Shown: piece by piece, positions 1 to 5,654 of the stretch
Position numbering within the stretch: the first letter of the stretch is position 1
Layout of the letters: each line of letters begins with the position of its first letter
NCBI GenBank assembly: GCA_021840785.1
Contig: JAKBXD010000121.1
Location: 1 to 5,935, forward strand
Reading direction: 5' to 3'
DNA: 5,935 nt
Source: Pseudomonadota bacterium
Lineage (GTDB): Bacteria > Pseudomonadota > Gammaproteobacteria > Acidithiobacillales > Acidithiobacillaceae
The notes under the pieces: model-generated
Seen by the model: only the letters and a program-made list of their open reading frames with translations
Databases searched by the model: none
What the model was told of the DNA's origin: nothing
Program-made: the position numbers and the translations under genes

Positions 1-2
1 CG

Positions 3-971
3 GGACCTTCGGGTCGGAAGGTTTGGCAAGTCCGGATCAAGAAAAGTGGTTATCCCGAGATGGCCCGGACCTTCGATCTCAAAACCCGAGCCCAGGCATG
101 GGCCAAACAGATCGAGAGCGAAATGGACCGCGGGGTGTTCGTCTCGCGCTCCGAGGCCGAGGACACGACCTTAGGCGAAGCCCTCGCGCGCTACCTAAAG
201 GAAGTCGTAGCCCACAAGCACACCAAGGGCGAAGACGCGATCGTCCGGTGGTGGGCGGCGCTCCCGCTCGCACACCGATCTATGGCGAGTATCCGGGGAA
301 AAGACATCGCAGCGGCCGTCAAGCTCAAAGAAGCCGAGGGTGTCGGTCCTCGAACCGTGTTTGCCTACATCGTTACCCTCTCCCACCTGTTTACCTTGGC
401 CCGCCGTGAATGGGGTATGGAGTCGTTAGGTAACCCAACCGAGTTCGTGCGCAAGCCACGACAAGCGATCGCCCGGGATCGTCGCCTGGCCGACAACGAG
501 CAAGCCCGCCTCCTGGACGCCGCTGCCGTCTACGGCGGGGAGATAGGCCCCCTCATCACCTGGGCGATCGAAACCGCCATGCGGCGCGGGGAGATCGCCG
601 CCATGCGCTGGGACCACCTGGACCGGAAGGCACGGGTGCTCCTGATCCCGGAAACGAAGACCGGGACGCCCCGGCGGGTACCGCTCTCTACGTCCGCGCT
701 GGCGGTCCTGGACGGGCTCCCACGACGCCTCGATGGCCGGGTGTGGGGCATGCGCCCCGATTCGATCAGCCAGGCCTTTGAGCGCGTCTGCAAGGCGGCC
801 GCCATTGAAGGCCTCACCTTCCACGATCTGCGCCATGAGGCGACCTCCCGGCTTTTTGAGAAGGGCCTAAACCCTATGCAGGTGGCGGCCATCACGGGGC
901 ATAAGACCCTGCAGATGCTGAAGCGGTATACGCATCTGCGGGCCGAGGATCTGGTGGAGATGTTGGGGTAA
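3..971 (+). CDS. Tyrosine recombinase / phage-type integrase, 5'-truncated by the window edge
   Basis: Site-specific DNA recombinase of the phage integrase family, which cuts and rejoins DNA through a catalytic tyrosine to insert or excise a mobile element. The frame is open back to position 3 and the residues before the Met at position 60 (GRKVWQVRIKKSGYPE) look like the usual N-terminal arm-binding strand, so the true start lies left of the window and Met60 is internal. Numbering from that Met, a SAM-like core-binding region spans about 38-120 and the catalytic domain about 140-300. Catalytic residues are all visible: R175 (AMRRGEI), K200 (ETKTGT), H255-x-x-R258 (HDLRH), H281 (GHKTL) and Y290 (KRYTHL). 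The protein ends 13 residues after the tyrosine, as in many prophage and island integrases. Codons are GC-rich, unlike the genes that follow. It should be active as far as the sequence shows. The family is certain; the element it mobilises is inferred. Confidence 0.95.
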   Translation, partial: GPSGRKVWQVRIKKSGYPEMARTFDLKTRAQAWAKQIESEMDRGVFVSRSEAEDTTLGEALARYLKEVVAHKHTKGEDAIVRWWAALPLAHRSMASIRGKDIAAAVKLKEAEGVGPRTVFAYIVTLSHLFTLARREWGMESLGNPTEFVRKPRQAIARDRRLADNEQARLLDAAAVYGGEIGPLITWAIETAMRRGEIAAMRWDHLDRKARVLLIPETKTGTPRRVPLSTSALAVLDGLPRRLDGRVWGMRPDSISQAFERVCKAAAIEGLTFHDLRHEATSRLFEKGLNPMQVAAITGHKTLQMLKRYTHLRAEDLVEMLG

Positions 972-1036
972 ACGAACAGGGGGATGCCATGTTCTTCTTT
1001 GCTCATGAAAACGTTATGCCGCATATTGTTGGTGCA

Positions 1037-1065
1037 TTGACCGATGAGTAGTCGGTACGTATAGT
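1037..1065 (+). promoter_or_regulatory. Predicted sigma70-type promoter of the methyltransferase gene
   Basis: TTGACC at 1037-1042 and TATAGT at 1060-1065 are separated by exactly 17 bases, close to the sigma70 consensus. Transcription would start near 1072, giving a leader of about 27 bases that includes a GAGG ribosome binding site at 1087-1090, eight bases before the TTG start codon at 1099. This gives the methyltransferase its own promoter, independent of the opposing regulator-nuclease operon. Seen directly in the sequence; activity is inferred. Confidence 0.7.
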
Positions 1066-1069
1066 CACC
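1054..1069 (+). promoter_or_regulatory. Possible C-protein binding site over the methyltransferase -10 box
   Basis: An imperfect palindrome, GGTACGTATAGTCACC, is centred on TATA at 1060-1063 and contains the heptamer TATAGTC, which is also found in the C-box upstream of the regulator gene. In both places the heptamer points in the direction of transcription of the gene it precedes. It covers the predicted -10 hexamer, so a bound C protein would block RNA polymerase. Repression of a methyltransferase promoter by a C protein is known, for example in the Esp1396I system. A single half-match is weak evidence, so this is a suggestion rather than a firm site. Confidence 0.4.
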
Positions 1070-1098
1070 AATCAAAGAGCCTATTTGAGGTACAGCTT

Positions 1099-2433
1099 TT
1101 GGAACGTACAGCCCGGAAAGCAAATGGCCAGCTAAGTCTCGACATTCAAGAGGCGGAAGTCTCTCGCACTGTCAACCACCGCCACCAGAAACTTGTCACC
1201 TTCAAGGGCGGTCAGGAAAAACTGACGCACCGGTGGTTTCGGCTAACACCGAGTTTTTCCCCGGACCTTGTGGTAGATGTTCTTGACCGTTTTGGTAACA
1301 AAGAAACGCGAGTATTAGACCCTTTTTCTGGTCGTGGAACAACGCCCATAGAGTGCCAGCTACGCGACATTCCGTGCGTAGGTATCGAAATAAACCCGGC
1401 GCTTCATTTTGCTGCAAGAACCTCACTTAAATGGCACGTTAACCCCGAGAGACTCGAACATCATTTCAGCTCAGCAGTTCGCAACGCAACTGCCCTGACA
1501 AAGAAATACGCTTCCTGTACACCTGAGAAGTTGTCTGAAAAACTCGGTGTCCCTGTACCCTCAATTCATAACGTATACAGATGGTGGCGCGCCGACGTGC
1601 TTCGTGACTTATTAATTTTAAAGCACGCCATCCTAGATACTGCGAGTGATCCGGACGAAAGAGACTTATTATTATTGGCGCTGATGAGCATTCTCTTAGA
1701 CACCGCGAATATAACCCTCGGTCGTTTGCAGCTACACTTTGTCGATCGCTCTTCTGATATCATCGAACCGATAGTCCTTTTTAGGAATGCTGCATCCCTG
1801 ATAGTTGAAGATCTCAGGGAGCTGTCGGTCACGACTCACAGTACAGACTCCAAGATTTATCTCGGTGATAATAGATCGATAGCAGACAAACTGGGAGACT
1901 TTCGTGCAAGTCTCGTAATTACGTCGCCCCCGTATCCAAATAGATATAGCTATGTCTGGAATACCAGACCCCACCTATATTTCATGCAGTGGTTTTCAAC
2001 GCCAACAGAAGCCGCGTCTTTGGACTGCAAAACTATTGGCGGGACATGGGGAACGGCTACGTCTCGACACCAGAAGGGATGCTATGAATATTCACACGGG
2101 GCTGTCGAATCGGTAGTCGGTGCCGTCGTCGATCGTATTAGGAAAAGTGATTTGCTGATGTCGAATTATATAGCAATGTATTTTGACGACTTATTCAAGA
2201 GTATTGCCGAAACAAAAAAGAGCCTCGCAAATGGCGCGGTGTGCGCATATGTAGTTGGTAATTCAAGAATGAAGGGAACACTTGTAGAAACCGACCATTT
2301 GCTGGCGAAGCTATTCGACAAGCTAGGTTTCGAGCTATTAGGCAATGAAGAAGTAAGACGCAGAAACAGCGGAAAGGAACTTCATGAGACTATTGTTTTT
2401 GCCAAAGCTCGGATTGCAGACAATGCGCCCTAA
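1099..2433 (+). CDS. Type II DNA methyltransferase, N4-cytosine/N6-adenine class (SPPY type)
   Basis: Transfers a methyl group from S-adenosylmethionine to an exocyclic amino group in DNA, protecting the host from the partner nuclease. Motif I for SAM binding is DPFSGRGTT at residues 74-82, followed by GIEIN at about 95-99. Catalytic motif IV is TSPPY at 275-279, the form most common in N4-cytosine enzymes, and it continues into PNRYSY and, near 312-321, IGGTWGTATS, a block I recognise from a family of RM-associated methylases. The order (motif I, a long insert of about 190 residues, then motif IV) places the insert where a target recognition domain could sit. The TTG start is chosen because GAGG lies eight bases upstream and the next in-frame Met is residue 196, beyond motif I. 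The stop overlaps the stop of the convergent nuclease gene. The recognition sequence cannot be read from this. Confidence 0.9.
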   Translation: MERTARKANGQLSLDIQEAEVSRTVNHRHQKLVTFKGGQEKLTHRWFRLTPSFSPDLVVDVLDRFGNKETRVLDPFSGRGTTPIECQLRDIPCVGIEINPALHFAARTSLKWHVNPERLEHHFSSAVRNATALTKKYASCTPEKLSEKLGVPVPSIHNVYRWWRADVLRDLLILKHAILDTASDPDERDLLLLALMSILLDTANITLGRLQLHFVDRSSDIIEPIVLFRNAASLIVEDLRELSVTTHSTDSKIYLGDNRSIADKLGDFRASLVITSPPYPNRYSYVWNTRPHLYFMQWFSTPTEAASLDCKTIGGTWGTATSRHQKGCYEYSHGAVESVVGAVVDRIRKSDLLMSNYIAMYFDDLFKSIAETKKSLANGAVCAYVVGNSRMKGTLVETDHLLAKLFDKLGFELLGNEEVRRRNSGKELHETIVFAKARIADNAP

Positions 2434-3194
2434 ATGTTAGCCTGCTTGTATGCATAGGATTTTTTTATGCTCTGCATGAGCGTACGCATCTCCCTTTGGA
2501 TTTCCTTGGAGACTTTGGGTCGATCTAAGACGCTGCTTATGTCGAAGCCGACGACTTCCGCCATAAATTCGAGCGCCGGTTGCCCAATCAAAAACTGCCA
2601 ACCAGCACGCTTTAAACTGGCCACCGCGTCACCAAGCCTTGGAGAGTTCTCCGCAAACACTAAATACAAAGGAAAATACCCTTCATGACTCAGAAAAGCG
2701 GCAAGCTGCTTATCTTTGCGAAGACGTGCGCTGTCGTTTGGGTTAAAGTTGTACCGAATCTCAACTGCAAGCCCTTTGTACTTTTTTAGGTCTAGCCCGA
2801 GATATTTCTTGCATGTGGATACCAGGTGAACCGCATCCTTGTCTGACAGGTCACCCAGGGCCAAGCCAACGTCTAGCTCTAGCCCACGAAATTTCACGAC
2901 AACTTTGTCACGCTCCAGCCCATAACGTGCCTGTGCAGCCAAACGCGGAATCTTGTCGTAAAGCTCACCCAACCTTCGGCCAATAGAGACGCTCATTCGA
3001 CCCATCAACCGGATCAGAATGTATTCAGCGCTTGCAAGGTGAAACTTTGAATAGACAGGATCGTGCGATAGCCCATCCAATTCCGCATCGTAACCAGCTT
3101 TGCCAAAATCACTATCCACCTTCGATTGCCAGCCCTTCAGGTGATGACGAAGATGCCCAAGAAAATTCTTCAGTGCAACAGTATCTTCAGCCAC
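2430..3194 (-). CDS. Putative type II restriction endonuclease (assigned mainly by context)
   Basis: A 254-residue soluble protein, with no signal peptide or membrane segment, encoded directly behind a C-protein-like regulator and convergent with a DNA methyltransferase. This is the position and size expected of a type II restriction endonuclease, which would cleave unmethylated target sites. The GTG start follows the regulator's TAA with no base between, so the two are almost certainly translationally coupled and the endonuclease is made only after the regulator. I see no textbook PD-(D/E)xK core. The best candidate is D108 in GLELDVG followed by E145-I-R147 in AVEIRYN, that is ExR rather than ExK, with a basic stretch ARLRKDK at 156-162 that might supply the lysine. 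A C-terminal segment from about 176 (YLVFAENSPR, then LKRAGWQFLIG) looks like an alternating strand-helix core. I cannot name the enzyme family or target. An accessory protein of the RM system is the main alternative. Confidence 0.65.
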   Translation of the reverse strand: MAEDTVALKNFLGHLRHHLKGWQSKVDSDFGKAGYDAELDGLSHDPVYSKFHLASAEYILIRLMGRMSVSIGRRLGELYDKIPRLAAQARYGLERDKVVVKFRGLELDVGLALGDLSDKDAVHLVSTCKKYLGLDLKKYKGLAVEIRYNFNPNDSARLRKDKQLAAFLSHEGYFPLYLVFAENSPRLGDAVASLKRAGWQFLIGQPALEFMAEVVGFDISSVLDRPKVSKEIQREMRTLMQSIKKSYAYKQANI

Positions 3195-3416
3195 TTAAAT
3201 GCCCTCCATGAGTTCCGCGATAGAAGACTTAAGGGCCTTGGCTATGAGCGCAATGTTTCGTAATGAAACATTGCGCTCACCACGCTCAATTCCACCGATA
3301 TATGTTCGGTCGAGCCCACATAGGTCAGCGAAAGCGTCTTGCGATAGCCCGGCTTCCCGTCGGAGGGCACGTACTTTTGCACCGAACCTGACCAGCAAGT
3401 CACCCTTAGCTTTCAT
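3195..3416 (-). CDS. Controller (C) protein, XRE/Cro-CI type helix-turn-helix regulator of the RM system
   Basis: A 73-residue DNA-binding protein with a single HTH covering about residues 13-67. The HTH proper is [19 protein letters not shown] at 24-42, and the following [20 protein letters not shown] is the pattern typical of C proteins that time expression in type II RM systems. C proteins of this class act as dimers on tandem operators, activating their own operon at low concentration and repressing it at high concentration. Support here: matching length (usually about 75-100 residues), position directly upstream of the putative nuclease (TAA abutting GTG), and a recognisable C-box 22 bases before the ATG. 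No Shine-Dalgarno sequence precedes the ATG (GGCATTGTTTAGCTATG on the minus strand), which fits the leaderless mRNAs reported for several C genes. Role by family and context; autoregulation is inferred. Confidence 0.88.
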   Translation of the reverse strand: MKAKGDLLVRFGAKVRALRREAGLSQDAFADLCGLDRTYIGGIERGERNVSLRNIALIAKALKSSIAELMEGI

Positions 3417-3438
3417 AGCTAAACAATGCCAGGAAGAT

Positions 3439-3465
3439 GACCATCGGGCGACGGACTATAAGTAG
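3439..3465 (-). promoter_or_regulatory. C-box operator upstream of the controller-endonuclease operon
   Basis: Read on the minus strand, this contains ACTTATAGTCCGT followed by CGCCCGATGGTC. The first part matches the C-box consensus known from C-protein systems (GACTTATAGTCCGTG, then a second half of TGATTATAGTC), and the AGTC of the left box and the GGTC at the end of the right box are 15 bases apart, as in that consensus. The left box is well conserved and the right box is degenerate. The operator ends 22 bases before the ATG, so a leaderless transcript would put the right box over the -35 region, the usual arrangement for activation at low and repression at high C protein. The weak -10 candidate CATTGT, at 7-12 bases before the ATG, suggests low basal transcription. 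Confidence 0.75.
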
Positions 3466-3529
3466 CTAGTTCGTCATAGCAGCCGCCTCCAGACGACGTT
3501 AGCGCCAACGCGCCGCTGCGGCTGGAGCC

Positions 3530-3690
3530 GTGCGTTAGTGCAGGGCGTGGCAACGTAACTAGTCAGGCGCAAGTCCTGTGGCCAGGTTTTTGCAGAGCCG
3601 GAGGCTAGGGGAACGGCAAGGACGTTGTCGCGAGAAGAGTCTGAATGCAGCTAGGGCGACTCTGACTTAGGCCAAATATACAAGCCATTA
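3530..3690 (+). ncRNA. Possible 5' fragment of a group II intron (truncated)
   Basis: From GTGCG at 3530-3534, the usual 5' end of group II introns, the sequence is non-coding but strongly RNA-like and resembles domain I of bacterial introns. A GNRA-capped hairpin lies at 3564-3578 (CAGGC, loop GCAA, then GTCCTG). It is followed by TGCAGAGCCGGAGGC and GGCTAGGGGAACGGCAAGG, then GTTGTCGCGAGA and AGTCTGAATGCAGC, in the same order as the corresponding blocks I remember from group IIC introns such as that of Oceanobacillus iheyensis (CGCAAGG, GTGGCGACA, AATCTGAAGGAAGC). A further inverted repeat pairs AGAGTC (3636-3641) with GACTCT (3658-3663). No reverse transcriptase gene and no domain V are present, so it can only be a remnant, interrupted about where the integrase fragment begins. 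The 3' limit is approximate. Another structured RNA or chance similarity remains possible. Confidence 0.45.
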
Positions 3691-3703
3691 CGATGTGCGC
3701 ACA

Positions 3704-3936
3704 GATTCGATTTCCCAGGCCTTATTGTGGCCCAAACGGCCTATCGAGAGGGTCTGCAAGGCCGCTGGCATTGGGGCCTGGCCTTCCATGATCTGCGGCA
3801 CGAAGCGGCCAGCAGGCCTTTTGAGAAGGGATTAAACCCCACGCAGGCGGCCGCCATTACGGGCCACAAGACGTTGTAGATGCTGAAGCGGTATACCCAT
3901 TTGAGGGCTGAGGATATGGTAGGGCGGTTGGGGTAA
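3704..3936 (+). pseudogene. Decayed copy of the integrase C-terminal catalytic region
   Basis: This stretch aligns base for base, in the same orientation, with 759-971 of the intact integrase at the left of the window. The reconstructed peptide keeps IERVCKA, the HDLRHEA box, FEKGLNP, ITGHKTL and MLKRYTHLRAED, so the catalytic R, H and Y codons are all still visible. It cannot be expressed: the first two-thirds of the gene is missing, 21 bases are inserted after CAGGCC and bracketed by GGCCT repeats, one base is lost near 3775 (ATTGAAGGC in the intact gene, ATTGGGGC here), and the Q of HKTLQ has become a TAG stop. Differences are mostly at third codon positions, so this is a related but distinct integrase rather than a recent duplicate. 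The left break lies next to the putative intron fragment. Confidence 0.9.
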
Positions 3937-4042
3937 ACCGTGTAGCCAGCACCCTGCGTCGATCCTACCAGTATTCCGGTATGCTTCATAAGTCTCTTGC
4001 CACGTTCGGTATTGACCGCAACTGGGCCACCATCGATGCCGA

Positions 4043-4990
4043 TCATTTGTTGCCGCTTTTATGGCTCTCAGAAACCGTTGAGATGATATATAAGATTTTT
4101 GATATATCATCGTTCATTATGGAAAGCGGCTGAGCACCATAAAACTTATGAACAGTGTTATTGCCAAGATCATTTCTGGAAACGTTACGTTTCTCCAGAT
4201 AAATAATAGAGATTAAATTTGGTGTTTCTCCGCCTTTTATGACCGGGAGCCACCTGAACACGATCTTGATGTCGCGTCTAAAACGTCTCGCGGATTTTTT
4301 GCTTATTTTGATATTGTTTATTTTCAATTGTTTCCTGCTAGAAGTACAATTCCATCTCCACACGCTGGGGAAAAACGATAGTTGCATAGTGTCCCATGAT
4401 AATCTATTCCACCACACATAAGAGTATGCCGTGTTTGCCAAGAACTCATTCCAACCCTTTGGGCGTAGAGACAGCGCAAGATACCCCAGCTCTAGCGTAG
4501 TTGTTTGCAGAGTGGATTCCTCTTCATCCTCATATTTTGTAAGCCCGATTGAGGTTACGCTCTGTAAAGGGCGCCCTATTTTCCTTGTGTGGCTTTCTTG
4601 GCCACCTCTCTCTGCAAAAGCCTGACAAGATAACGTATCGCCATGGATATATCTGCTGATGTATACCGCCTTAACAGATTTCAGCCAAAGCATAGGGTAT
4701 AATTCTTGCAATGTGTGTTGCTGGGCTTTGTAAGACGAATTGATCTTGTCCCAAAACAGATACTGCTTATCAGCAATATCAACCGTGGTGGCGCGCCACG
4801 TATAAAATACTGAACATGCCGATATTAAAATTGCCCCAATGGAAGCCCATGCGTGGCCCTTGTTAAAAAACGCATTCCTGGCCCTCTTTAACCGTGACCA
4901 AAGTCGTAACACTTTGGCAATGTAAGGAACATTACTGTTCATAGCGAGACCAGAAGCCTGGAGCTGACCAATAACGTTGAGCACATGCAC
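4043..4990 (-). CDS. Hypothetical single-pass membrane protein
   Basis: An AT-rich gene of up to 315 residues whose family I do not recognise. Two starts are possible: GTG at 4990 (the codon two upstream is a TAA stop) or ATG at 4942, residue 17, which I prefer because it is an ATG and gives a compact N-terminus; neither has a good ribosome binding site. A basic stretch (residues 26-44, KVLRLWSRLKRARNAFFNK) precedes one hydrophobic span at about 47-65 (AWASIGAILISACSVFYTW), so the N-terminus should be cytoplasmic and the remaining 250 residues beyond the membrane by the positive-inside rule. That part is rich in Trp and Tyr and has an acidic EDEEE patch near 153. No enzyme motif is evident. 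Its low GC content contrasts with both flanks, suggesting separate acquisition. Its 3' end crosses the composition boundary near 4080, so the last dozen residues may be read-through into foreign sequence. Confidence 0.6.
   Translation of the reverse strand: MHVLNVIGQLQASGLAMNSNVPYIAKVLRLWSRLKRARNAFFNKGHAWASIGAILISACSVFYTWRATTVDIADKQYLFWDKINSSYKAQQHTLQELYPMLWLKSVKAVYISRYIHGDTLSCQAFAERGGQESHTRKIGRPLQSVTSIGLTKYEDEEESTLQTTTLELGYLALSLRPKGWNEFLANTAYSYVWWNRLSWDTMQLSFFPSVWRWNCTSSRKQLKINNIKISKKSARRFRRDIKIVFRWLPVIKGGETPNLISIIYLEKRNVSRNDLGNNTVHKFYGAQPLSIMNDDISKILYIISTVSESHKSGNK
4082..4111. repeat. Perfect 10-bp inverted repeat, AT-rich
   Basis: GATGATATAT (4082-4091) and its exact reverse complement ATATATCATC (4102-4111) enclose a 10-base AT-rich centre. 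It lies within the last codons of the minus-strand membrane protein gene, at the point where base composition changes. It could form a hairpin in DNA or RNA or act as a palindromic binding site. It lacks a GC-rich stem, so it is not a typical intrinsic terminator, and it does not resemble the dif consensus. Confidence 0.6.
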
Positions 4991-5136
4991 CCATTAGTAC
5001 GCTATCCTCGTTAGCCCATAAAATGCCAATGAATGGCAACCCATTCCACAATTCCCATGGGCTCCACGCTCACCCTAAGCACCTGTTTCACCAGATCCAA
5101 GATATACTATGGGAGACCAAACCAATCATTAGCGTC
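4991..5136. other. Intergenic stretch upstream of the membrane protein gene
   Basis: No convincing gene here. A small inverted repeat, TGCCA atgaa TGGCA, lies at about 5028-5042. On the minus strand, TTGGCA is a possible -35 box for the membrane protein gene, but no clear -10 box sits at the right distance. A minus-strand frame of about 45 residues rich in Trp runs through this region into the start of the membrane protein gene, but it has no start codon and no recognisable family. Confidence 0.4.
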
Positions 5137-5217
5137 CTAGCGCGCCCATTTGCCCTTGTCGCGGGCATCAGTCGCCGTGTGGGCGAGATCGTCCAGGGTA
5201 GCGTGGATCGTGGTCAT
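5137..5217 (-). pseudogene. Possible truncated gene start (N-terminal fragment of about 26 residues)
   Basis: An ATG at 5217 (minus strand), preceded by GAGAG about seven bases upstream, opens a 26-codon frame reading MTTIHATLDDLAHTATDARD and then KGKWAR before a TAG. The opening, a short Met-Thr-Thr segment followed by a helix ending in RDKG, reminds me of the N-termini of large DEAD/DEAH-box helicase or type III-like restriction proteins (typically ERDKGDRFERL), which are common in defence regions. The reading breaks exactly where such proteins continue, consistent with a 5' stub left by a deletion or insertion. The match is short and from memory, so it is tentative. A short real peptide or a chance frame are the alternatives. 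Confidence 0.3.
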
Positions 5218-5371
5218 GTAGTGCTCTCAGGTGGCCACATCGCCCGGTGGTCCGGGGCTGAATTATGGGGAGCATCTTAGCGCGGTTTCGTCCGGAATGC
5301 TTCACGCGAGCGCAGAACACCCGCCATTTTCCGGGGTTCGTTTTGTCTGCCGCTTCTTTTAGAATATCGTC

Positions 5372-5566
5372 ATGGGCAACGACATCGTGCTCTATAAGGA
5401 TGTGGCCACGGGAGCCGTGTATGTGGTCGCCTCGCGCGGCCACCAGGGGGTCACTCTGCGCGACCTGGACTCCGAGCCGGGAGACCCGGATGGCGTGGTT
5501 GTGGTTGGCGAATGGGCGCTCTGGGACGCGGTCCAATCGGGGCGCTGGGAGCGGCGAATCCTTTAA
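5372..5566 (+). CDS. Small hypothetical protein (64 aa)
   Basis: A 64-residue frame with strong third-position G/C bias, the same codon style as the integrase, and a protein-like composition: MGNDIVLYKDVATGAVYVVA at the start, a central DLDSEPGDPDG turn and a VVVVGEWALWDAVQSG segment near the end. It looks like a small beta-rich soluble protein. It is acidic overall, with no signal peptide or transmembrane span. I do not recognise the family. The ATG has no clear Shine-Dalgarno; TAGAAT at 5360-5365, a near-consensus -10 box, would place transcription start at about the ATG itself, so the message may be leaderless, but its -35 region is poor. A longer overlapping frame in another register (5265-5639) is Arg/Ser/Cys-rich and is very likely its shadow. 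Confidence 0.6.
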   Translation: MGNDIVLYKDVATGAVYVVASRGHQGVTLRDLDSEPGDPDGVVVVGEWALWDAVQSGRWERRIL

Positions 5567-5654
5567 ATCGTCCATGACCTGCGCCATAGATGCCCTGGTG
5601 ACAGCTGGCTATTTACCGTACAATTCCCATAGACATTAACCTGCGATCTCTCCC

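Noticed and set aside
989..1051. Short frame MFFFAHENVMPHIVGALTDE after the integrase
   Set aside because: It is only 20 codons with no ribosome binding site, and it contains the -35 box of the methyltransferase promoter.
530..1123. Long minus-strand frame opposite the integrase
   Set aside because: It is a shadow of the integrase: the plus strand has intact catalytic motifs and coding bias, while this frame has Arg/Ser-rich, motif-free sequence.
2452..2470. Possible terminator between the convergent genes (GCATA, T-rich loop, TATGC)
   Set aside because: The stem has only five weak pairs and the T run lies in the loop rather than after the stem.
3455..3460. TATAGT (minus strand) in the C-box as a -10 promoter element
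   Set aside because: No acceptable -35 hexamer lies 16-18 bases upstream; the motif is better explained as part of the operator.
3504..3540. Integron attC-like site (CCAAC ... GTTAG with an inner hairpin)
   Set aside because: The stem is present, but it is shorter than known attC sites and the end boxes do not fit RYYYAAC and GTTRRRY.
1038..4019. Short shared ATTGACCG after both the integrase and its decayed copy, as an att core
   Set aside because: Only eight bases match, at slightly different distances from the two stops, and no longer repeat surrounds them.
5265..5639. 124-codon plus-strand frame MGSILARF...
   Set aside because: It is rich in Arg, Ser, Cys and Trp, as expected of an out-of-register reading of the GC-rich 64-aa gene at 5372-5566, which has the better codon pattern.
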